A stretch of DNA of 8,147 nucleotides from Acidobacteriota bacterium (GTDB taxonomy: Bacteria > Acidobacteriota > Terriglobia > Terriglobales > SCQP01). This document shows positions 1-5,164 of this stretch, piece by piece. The notes under the pieces were generated by a model. That model did not search any database. It saw nothing but the letters and a program-made list of their open reading frames with translations, and was not told the origin of the DNA. Positions within the stretch are counted from its first letter, which is position 1. Each line of letters begins with the position of its first letter. Made by a program: the position numbers and the translations under genes. The stretch is taken from contig JAKATS010000106.1 of assembly GCA_021818645.1 (NCBI GenBank), forward strand, positions 1-8,147. Reading direction: 5' to 3'.

Positions 1-2
1 AG

Positions 3-857
3 GTGGCGGACATGTTTCTGGCCAAAGGCCAGGTGATTGTGAGCCATCATGGCCGCAATTCGCCCGATCAGGTTTACACCGCGCTGCACGGCAATCATGG
101 GTACAACTATCCGATGGTGGTGCTGGTCAACAACGATACCGCCAGCGCCGCCGAGATCGTCACCGGCGCCCTGCAGGATCACGACCGCGCATTGGTGGCC
201 GGCCAGACAACCTTCGGCAAAGGCCTGGTACAGACCGTGTTTCCGCTCAGCGACAACACCGGCCTGGCGCTGACCACCGCGCATTACTACACCCCCAGCG
301 GCCGGCTGATCCAGCGCAACTACACCGGAGTTCCGCTCTACGATTACTTCTGGGCCCATGACAATCCCACACCGCTGGACAAGCGCCAGATCAAATTCAC
401 CGATACGGGCCGCATCGTCTATGGCGGCGGCGGCATTACCCCAGATATCCATCTGCCCCGGCCGCGGCACAACGACTTTCAAAAAGATCTTTATCCCGAC
501 ATGCTGACCGACCGATTCCTGGAATATACCGACGGCTACCTGGCCCGCCATCCCGCCCTGCCGCGGGACTGGAAGCCGGGCCCGGAGGTGCTGCGCTCAT
601 TCCGGGCGTTTCTGATCCGCAAGCGCATTCCCTTCACGCCCCAGGAGTTGAAGGCCAACGCCGCCTGGATTCTGCTGCAGGTGCGCGAGCATGTGATGAC
701 CACTTTATACGGGCAAAATCAGGGGTTGGAGATCCGCTACCGCCATGACCCGGAAGTTCTGGCATGCCTGAAAGCGCTGCCGCAGGCCCAAGCCCTGGAA
801 CAGCGCGCGCTCAAGGTTCTGGCCGAGCGCCAGCAGCACAGCCCGGTTGTGAATTGA
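3..857 (+). CDS. S41 family C-terminal processing peptidase, 3' part only
   Basis: This is the C-terminal 284 codons of a serine protease of the S41 (CtpA/tail-specific protease) family, which cleaves near protein C-termini, usually in the periplasm. The reading frame is open at the left edge. The first full codon is GTG at 3-5, but it lies inside the protease fold, so it is not the true start. Numbering from that codon, the catalytic serine is Ser48 in DTASAAE and the general-base lysine is Lys73 in FGKG, both in the standard S41 context. The run 'YYTPSGRLIQRNY' follows, also typical of the family. The N-terminal region, including any PDZ domain and signal peptide, lies outside the window. 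Beyond about residue 150 the tail is helical and charged, resembling extended S41 proteins of Acidobacteriota (recollection, not a search). The gene ends with tandem TGA TGA, 25 bp before the glutaredoxin-like gene, so the two are probably co-transcribed. Confidence 0.93.
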   Translation: MADMFLAKGQVIVSHHGRNSPDQVYTALHGNHGYNYPMVVLVNNDTASAAEIVTGALQDHDRALVAGQTTFGKGLVQTVFPLSDNTGLALTTAHYYTPSGRLIQRNYTGVPLYDYFWAHDNPTPLDKRQIKFTDTGRIVYGGGGITPDIHLPRPRHNDFQKDLYPDMLTDRFLEYTDGYLARHPALPRDWKPGPEVLRSFRAFLIRKRIPFTPQELKANAAWILLQVREHVMTTLYGQNQGLEIRYRHDPEVLACLKALPQAQALEQRALKVLAERQQHSPVVN

Positions 858-882
858 TGACCATGAACCCTAGAAGCATTCC

Positions 883-1137
883 ATGGATACCCTGAAGATG
901 TACACCACGTCCTGGTGCGGCGACTGCCGGCGCGCCAAGGCCTATCTGCAATCCCGCGGCATCGCCTTTGAGGAGATCAATATTGAAGAATCCGAAGGCG
1001 CGGCCGAACGAGTGGTACAAAATAACGGTGGCAAGCGCAAGGTGCCGACCTTTGAAATCGCCGGCCGGTATTTTTCCTGCAGCCCCTTTCAAGCCAGTGT
1101 GCTCGACCGGGAACTGAATTTAACGCCGACCCCCTAG
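883..1137 (+). CDS. Glutaredoxin-like thioredoxin-fold protein (CGDC active site)
   Basis: This is a small, 84-residue, probably cytoplasmic thiol-disulfide oxidoreductase. It has the compact glutaredoxin/mycoredoxin layout: a first beta strand (LKMYTTS), the redox motif Cys12-Gly-Asp-Cys15 preceded by Trp11, a helix, and the cis-proline loop Val54-Pro55-Thr56. A third cysteine, Cys66, sits near the C-terminus in YFSCSPF, where many glutaredoxins have a glycine-rich turn. The length is normal for the family. ATG 883 is preceded by a weak AGAAG about 7 nt upstream. The nearby ATGs at 857 and 863 are in other frames. The gene follows the S41 peptidase by 25 bp and is probably in the same operon. 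Its stop lies 19 bp from the stop of the convergent GAF-ANTAR gene. The physiological substrate and the partner thiol (glutathione, mycothiol, bacillithiol or other) cannot be told from sequence. Confidence 0.88.
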   Translation: MDTLKMYTTSWCGDCRRAKAYLQSRGIAFEEINIEESEGAAERVVQNNGGKRKVPTFEIAGRYFSCSPFQASVLDRELNLTPTP

Positions 1138-1156
1138 AGCAGCGGAAAGCAGTTGT

Positions 1157-1957
1157 TCAGCCGCCCGACTGCGCCAGGCCGGCGGATTCGCCTTTCAGCA
1201 ATTCATGGTGGACGGTCTGACTGGCCAGCACCGCCTGGGCGGTGGCGGCCATGGGACGGCGATGGCGGCGGCTTTCATTCTGCAGCCGGCGGTAGGCTTG
1301 TTCCTCGCTGATGTTCAACTGCTGCTGCAAGACGCCCTTGGCGCGCTCGATCAGTTTGCGGGTGGCGAGCGCATCCTCGTGCTGAGCGCAGCGCTGGGCC
1401 AGGGATACATTTTCCGCCGCCAGGCGCGCCCGCTCGAGGGCTTCGCCGGCCAGCAGACCGAGCAGGCTGATGGCCTGAATTTCATCCGGCGCGTGCGGGT
1501 GTTTTTCCCGGTGCTGCAGATTCATCACCCCCAGCACCCGGCCGGCGTGCAGCATGGGGGCCGAGAGCATGGCCTGATAGGTATCTTCCGGCAGGGCGGA
1601 ATAAAACTTGAAGCGAGGGTCATGCATGGCATCGGAGGCGAGCGCCACCGGACGGCGCTGCTGGGCCACCCAGCCGGTAATGCCTTCACCGATGCGCAGG
1701 CACAGCCGGCCGACTTCATCAGGATGCGCATTGGAAGAAGCGCGCAGCACCAGGTCCCGGCTGCTCGGCTCATAGACATAGATGAAACAGGAATCGGCGG
1801 TGGTCGCTTCCAGGCAGGTATCCACCAGGTCGCGGGCCAGGACGTCAATCTCCTGCTGCCGCTGCAGTTTTTGCGCCGCCCGCAGCAGCATATCCAGCCA
1901 GCGGTTTTCGCCGGCCGAGACTTCAGGGGCAGGGGTGAATTCCCGAGGCTCGCTCAT
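1157..1957 (-). CDS. GAF-ANTAR domain protein (predicted RNA-binding antitermination regulator)
   Basis: The product is a soluble 266-residue regulator. A GAF sensor domain spans roughly residues 35-175, with the hallmark GEGITGWVAQQ at 90-100 and the later strand GVMNLQHR at 143-150. A charged, probably coiled-coil linker lies at about 172-198. A C-terminal ANTAR domain covers about 195-246, with RKLIERAKGVL, the SEEQAYRRL helix and the terminal ATAQAVL. ANTAR domains of the AmiR/NasR/EutV type bind paired RNA hairpins and prevent premature termination. The GAF ligand is unknown. The gene is last in a minus-strand block behind GH28 and uxaC, so a role in uronate or pectin control is plausible but inferred. 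ATG 1957 has no evident Shine-Dalgarno. A much better site exists 111 bp upstream, in the same frame, but is closed by TAG at codon 3 (separate entry). The real start is therefore uncertain: 1957, a leaderless start there, or an upstream start disrupted by mutation. Confidence 0.9.
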   Translation of the reverse strand: MSEPREFTPAPEVSAGENRWLDMLLRAAQKLQRQQEIDVLARDLVDTCLEATTADSCFIYVYEPSSRDLVLRASSNAHPDEVGRLCLRIGEGITGWVAQQRRPVALASDAMHDPRFKFYSALPEDTYQAMLSAPMLHAGRVLGVMNLQHREKHPHAPDEIQAISLLGLLAGEALERARLAAENVSLAQRCAQHEDALATRKLIERAKGVLQQQLNISEEQAYRRLQNESRRHRRPMAATAQAVLASQTVHHELLKGESAGLAQSGG

Positions 1958-2004
1958 GGCTTGAGCATAAGCAGGCCGAGCGGCCGGCGTCCAATTGATT
2001 GTTT

Positions 2005-2041
2005 GAATCGGCGCGATTCGAGAAAGCGGCGCCCCCGGCGC
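2005..2041 (-). repeat. Two tandem inverted repeats in the leader of the GAF-ANTAR gene
   Basis: On the minus strand, which is the sense of the adjacent genes, two perfect inverted repeats follow each other. GCGCC-GGG-GGCGC spans 2041 to 2029. After 9 nt, GAATCG-CGC-CGATTC spans 2019 to 2005. Each could fold as a short hairpin with a 3-nt loop in the transcript running from uxaC into the GAF-ANTAR gene. No T-run follows the second, so neither is a normal intrinsic terminator. A weaker repeat, GGCCG/CGGCC, lies at 1974-1985. The known ANTAR RNA target is two tandem hairpins with six-base loops bearing A at position 1 and G at position 4. These loops are too short to match. The pair could also be a DNA operator or chance in GC-rich DNA. 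Confidence 0.45.
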
Positions 2042-2059
2042 GGCCAGGGCGAGACAACG

Positions 2060-2080
2060 CTATCCCATATCTTCTCCTTT
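2060..2080 (-). promoter_or_regulatory. Strong Shine-Dalgarno and ATG closed by TAG at codon 3, in frame with the GAF-ANTAR gene
   Basis: Eight bases after the uxaC stop (TAA at 2091-2089), the minus strand reads AAAGGAG at 2080-2074, then a 5-nt spacer, then ATG GGA TAG at 2068-2060. This is the best ribosome binding site in the window, and its position just after uxaC is what one expects for the next gene of an operon. The ATG is exactly 37 codons upstream of ATG 1957, in the same frame, and TAG is the only stop between them. It could be a two-codon leader ORF that passes ribosomes on to the next start, the original start of the GAF-ANTAR gene broken by a nonsense change or read error, or a decayed site. 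Confidence 0.6.
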
Positions 2081-2088
2081 CCAAAGAG

Positions 2089-3495
2089 TTAGAGCGGAAA
2101 CCGGAAATAGCGTTCCGCATTGGCAAAACAGATATCGCTGACCAGGCCGCCGACCAGATCCCAATCCATGGGCAACTCGCCCGATTCCATTTCCCGGCCC
2201 AAAAGATTGCAGAGCACGCGGCGGAAATACTCATGCCGGGGATAGGACATATAGGAGCGCGAATCGGTGGTCATGCCGATAAAGTGCGCCAGCAGGCCGA
2301 GATTGGAAAGCGCATTGATCTGCCACTCGATGCCTTCGCGCTGGTCAAGAAACCACCAGGCCGGCCCATGCTGCAGCTTGCCGGGCACCGAGGCATCCTG
2401 AAAACAGCCCGCCACGGCGGCGAAGGCATAGTTATCCGCCGGGTTGAGGTTGAACAGCACCATGCGGGGCAGCGAGTTCTCCTCGGCCAAGCGGCCTAAA
2501 AAGACCGCCAGCGACCGGGTGTGGGAGATATCGTCAATGGCGTCAAAGCCGGAATCGCGGCCCAGGCGCGCGAACATGGCGGTATTGATATCGCGCAGGG
2601 CGCCGAGATGCAGAAACTTGGCCCAGCCTTTTTCGGCATCGAGGCGGGCGAGGTAGAGCATCAGGAAGCCGTTCAGACGCCGGGCTTTTTCCGGATCGAG
2701 CGCACGGCCGGCGCGCAACTCGGCGAAGCCGCGCGCGGCTTCGCTTTCACCGGCAAATTCGGTCGGGCAGACGGCGATGCCATGGTCCGAGCTGCGGCAG
2801 CCGGCATCGTGAAACGCCTGATGCCGGAGGCGGACCGCTTCCAGGACATCGGCCAGGGTGCGAATCTCGGTATTGGCCACGGCGCCGAGCCGGTCGAGCC
2901 AGGCATTCAGATCTTCCACCCGTTCGAGCCGCAGCAGGCCGTCGGGACGGAAGCTGGGAAAGACGCCGGTCGAAAGCCCCGAGCGCGCCAACTCATGATA
3001 GAGATCGAGCGGGTTGGCCGGATCCTCGACCGGGCTGACCACCCGCACGTTAAATTTTTTCAAAATGTCCCGCGGCTTGAGTTCGGGCAACTGTTCCATC
3101 ATGGCCGCCCAGATGGCGGGCGCAGTTTTGGGGTTAAGCGGGGCGGAAATGCCGAAGTAGCGCTCCAGCTCAAGATGGGTCCAGTGGTAGAGCGGATTGC
3201 GGAGGGTATGCGGCACGGTGGCCGCCCAGGCAAGAAATTTTTCGTAAGCCGGGGCGTCGCCGGTGCACAGCCGCTCATCCAAGCCGTGCGCCCGCATGGC
3301 CCGCCATTTGTAATGATCGCCGGCCAGCCAGAGGTGATGGGGATCGCGAAACGGCTGATTGGCGGCGATGACCGCGGGCTCCAGATGACAATGAAAATCC
3401 AGCAGGGGATGGGACGCGGCGTATTCGTGATAGAGACGCTGCGCGGCGGCAGAATTCAACAGAAACGATGGATGGATGAGCGCCATATTTTTCAC
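2089..3495 (-). CDS. uxaC: Uronate (glucuronate/galacturonate) isomerase
   Basis: UxaC is a cytoplasmic metal-dependent enzyme of the amidohydrolase superfamily. It converts D-galacturonate to D-tagaturonate and D-glucuronate to D-fructuronate, the first intracellular step of uronate breakdown. The 468 residues match the usual length (about 470) with family motifs in order: DFHCHL at 33-38 (metal-binding HxH), GDHYKWRAMRAHG at 59-71, ATVPHTLRNPLYHWTHLEL at 92-110, SFRPD at 181-185, and near the C-terminus GMTTDSRSYMSY followed by RHEYFRRVLC. One local oddity is SPVEDP at 154-159, where E. coli UxaC has a TTDDP segment. GTG 3495 is chosen because AAGGA (3506-3502) sits 6 nt upstream of it. The later ATG at 3486 would be too far from that site. 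The gene follows GH28 by 60 bp on the same strand, fitting a pectin-to-galacturonate-to-tagaturonate module. Confidence 0.97.
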   Translation of the reverse strand: MKNMALIHPSFLLNSAAAQRLYHEYAASHPLLDFHCHLEPAVIAANQPFRDPHHLWLAGDHYKWRAMRAHGLDERLCTGDAPAYEKFLAWAATVPHTLRNPLYHWTHLELERYFGISAPLNPKTAPAIWAAMMEQLPELKPRDILKKFNVRVVSPVEDPANPLDLYHELARSGLSTGVFPSFRPDGLLRLERVEDLNAWLDRLGAVANTEIRTLADVLEAVRLRHQAFHDAGCRSSDHGIAVCPTEFAGESEAARGFAELRAGRALDPEKARRLNGFLMLYLARLDAEKGWAKFLHLGALRDINTAMFARLGRDSGFDAIDDISHTRSLAVFLGRLAEENSLPRMVLFNLNPADNYAFAAVAGCFQDASVPGKLQHGPAWWFLDQREGIEWQINALSNLGLLAHFIGMTTDSRSYMSYPRHEYFRRVLCNLLGREMESGELPMDWDLVGGLVSDICFANAERYFRFPL

Positions 3496-3555
3496 TGCGT
3501 TTCCTTCTCACCTTCAGGTCGAAGCCAAATGGTTTCAGCGGATGAGCCAAGTGAA

Positions 3556-5001
3556 TTATTCGGCGGTTTCAGGATGCCGGGGAATCAGACCCGGCGGCGG
3601 AGTTTTCCAGCGCTGCCGGCAGGCGAAGCCCGGCAAAGGCCGGGCCGGTGAACCCGCGCGAGACAAGCCCAAAACCCGCACATCCGGCCCGCTTATCCGG
3701 AGATTGAACGGGCCAGAGAGCAGCCGCAGCCGCGCATGCCGGGCCACAACCCGGATACGCCGCGGCGCATTGACGGTTACATTGCGCAGCCGCAGACCGA
3801 GCGGATGCCGGGCATCGTAGCCAATCAGTTCGATGGTTCCCGGAGCTTCGATGCGAACGTTATGCAGAGAGATATCGTGATACCAGGGAATGCGATCGGC
3901 TGCCCGGCCATGGTAAGGATAATGGGTATCGAAGATCAGCGGATACCGGCTGTTGCGGATGCAGATGCTGCGATAGCGCACATCGGAGACCACCCCGCCG
4001 CGGCTGCGGTTGGATTTGATGCGCAGCCCATTGACGGCGCCATCGAGGGTGACATTGCGCACCCGCACCGCATGCACTCCGCCCCAGGTTTCACTGCCGA
4101 TGGAAACCCCGTGGCCGGTGAGGCAATGATCGTGGGCGACAGTGACCTGCGCCAGCGGTCCCGAGCCGTTCGACTTGAGGCAGATATCATCATCGCCGGT
4201 ATGAATCCAGCAATGCACGATGCTGGCCCGCTGCGAGCTGATCAGATCAATGCCGTCGGTATTGCGCGCCCGGGCGGGGGCATAAATCTGCACTCCCCAG
4301 GCGGTAAAGCCGCGGCCATCGGCAAAGAGCACATGAAAATTCGGGGAGTTGCGCAAGGTCACGTCATAGAGCGTGAAATGGCGGCAATGATTGAGGACGA
4401 GCAGGCGCGGGCAGTTCTGGTTGAGGTTCAGCTTCTGGGCCCGGCGGGCGATCTGCCACCAGGTGCTGCGGCGGCCCCGGATGATTGCGCCGCCGCGGCC
4501 ATCCAGCATTCCCGGCCCCATGAGCGCGGCATCGCGGATGTGATCGCCGCGCAGCAGCGGGCGGCAGCCGCGACCATTGCGGTTGATGACGCCGCAACTG
4601 CCGGGGGAACGATCGAACAGGCGCGGATTGCGCGCCAACAGCAGCCGCACCCCGGCGCCGAGGCGCAGGGTGACGCCGCTGCGGAGCTGGAGCGGGCCGC
4701 TGACAAACGCGGTGCGCCGGCCCTGCGCCACCAATTCCACCGCCCGGCCCCAGGGGCAGCGGTCAAGCGCGGCCTGAATCCGGGCGGTGTCGAGGCGGGC
4801 GGCTTGAGCGGCGCTCAAGCCGCCCCGGTGATTTAACTGCAACCGCGCCGGCAAACGGATGGCGGTGGGAGGGAAATGCGGCTGAGGCAAAGGCCGCGGG
4901 TCCTGGGCGGCGAGCCGCGGGATCAAAGCGGCAAAACCCAGCCCGCAGAGCAAACCCAGCGCGAGGCGGAGCTTGCGGGAGTTGTTGCGATGTCGCGGCA
5001 T
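3556..5001 (-). CDS. Secreted glycoside hydrolase family 28 (polygalacturonase-type) enzyme
   Basis: The product is predicted to hydrolyse galacturonan or rhamnogalacturonan backbones of pectin outside the cytoplasmic membrane. From ATG 5001 it has 481 residues: a basic n-region (MPRHRNNSRK), a hydrophobic stretch to about residue 31, and a plausible cleavage site after LAAQ (about 33). A right-handed beta-helix follows with all GH28 signatures: NTDGID (247-252), GDDDICLKS (269-277), GHGVSIGSE (296-304) and RIK (327-329). The three catalytic aspartates and the active-site His, Arg and Lys are therefore kept. The frame stays open upstream to 5244, but 5001 is preferred because it begins a signal peptide and a TTGACA promoter lies just upstream. 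No clear Shine-Dalgarno precedes it. The C-terminal 40 residues are proline- and arginine-rich with no recognised domain. It is first in the block, ahead of uxaC. The exact substrate (homogalacturonan, rhamnogalacturonan or xylogalacturonan; endo or exo) cannot be read from the motifs. Confidence 0.93.
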   Translation of the reverse strand: MPRHRNNSRKLRLALGLLCGLGFAALIPRLAAQDPRPLPQPHFPPTAIRLPARLQLNHRGGLSAAQAARLDTARIQAALDRCPWGRAVELVAQGRRTAFVSGPLQLRSGVTLRLGAGVRLLLARNPRLFDRSPGSCGVINRNGRGCRPLLRGDHIRDAALMGPGMLDGRGGAIIRGRRSTWWQIARRAQKLNLNQNCPRLLVLNHCRHFTLYDVTLRNSPNFHVLFADGRGFTAWGVQIYAPARARNTDGIDLISSQRASIVHCWIHTGDDDICLKSNGSGPLAQVTVAHDHCLTGHGVSIGSETWGGVHAVRVRNVTLDGAVNGLRIKSNRSRGGVVSDVRYRSICIRNSRYPLIFDTHYPYHGRAADRIPWYHDISLHNVRIEAPGTIELIGYDARHPLGLRLRNVTVNAPRRIRVVARHARLRLLSGPFNLRISGPDVRVLGLSRAGSPARPLPGFACRQRWKTPPPGLIPRHPETAE

Positions 5002-5007
5002 CAGGAG

Positions 5008-5023
5008 TGTGACCCGAATGTGA
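5008..5023. repeat. TGTGA direct repeat, 11 bp apart, at the GH28 start region
   Basis: TGTGA occurs on the plus strand at 5008-5012 and again at 5019-5023, with starts 11 bp apart, about one helical turn. On the GH28 strand it reads TCACA-N6-TCACA. The copies fall between the proposed -10 element and the start codon, and one overlaps the -10 by a base, where a bound protein would block RNA polymerase. The element resembles two CRP-type half-sites, but in direct rather than inverted order, so no particular regulator is claimed. Confidence 0.35.
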
Positions 5024-5052
5024 TCATGTCGGGCGGTTTCGTAGAGTGTCAA
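5023..5052 (-). promoter_or_regulatory. Candidate sigma70-type promoter for the GH28-uxaC-ANTAR block
   Basis: On the minus strand a perfect -35 hexamer, TTGACA, lies at 5052-5047. An 18-nt spacer separates it from CATGAT at 5028-5023, which matches four of the six TATAAT positions. Transcription would begin near 5016, about 15 nt before ATG 5001. This supports that start over the longer open frame, whose extra codons would lie upstream of the promoter. The spacer is slightly long and the -10 imperfect, so this is a candidate only. Confidence 0.45.
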
Positions 5053-5124
5053 TGCTGATTTTCTAAAGCGATGATTTCTCAGTCCTGAATACATTCGTTT
5101 CGCAAATGACTCCGGCCATGGATC

Positions 5125-5157
5125 AGAGGATACAAACAGACGATGAACCCGGTATGA
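5125..5157 (+). promoter_or_regulatory. Possible four-codon upstream ORF before the acyl-CoA synthetase
   Basis: AGAGGA at 5125-5130 is the only Shine-Dalgarno-like element near the acyl-CoA synthetase start. The first ATG after it, 12 nt away at 5143, opens ATG AAC CCG GTA TGA (Met-Asn-Pro-Val-stop), ending at 5157. The synthetase start candidates, TTG 5159 and ATG 5165, come 1 and 7 nt later in another frame. This layout would suit translational reinitiation, but the spacer is long and the peptide is tiny, so it may be chance. Confidence 0.3.
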
Positions 5158-5164
5158 TTTGCAG

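Noticed and set aside
1138..1172. A bidirectional terminator between the convergent glutaredoxin and ANTAR genes
   Set aside because: Only weak dyads such as GCAGT/ACTGC with a 14-nt loop are present, with no T-run on either strand.
1205..2092. A 295-codon plus-strand open frame opposite the GAF-ANTAR gene
   Set aside because: The minus strand encodes intact GAF and ANTAR domains. The plus frame has low-complexity composition and no recognisable fold.
2521..3651. A 376-codon plus-strand open frame opposite uxaC
   Set aside because: uxaC is certain from its motifs. The antisense translation has no family features and no ribosome site that favours it.
3736..4836. A 366-codon plus-strand open frame opposite the GH28 gene
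   Set aside because: It is rich in Ala, Gly, Ile, Asp and Arg with no recognisable domain. It lies wholly opposite a gene with complete GH28 motifs, as expected for antisense shadows in GC-rich DNA.
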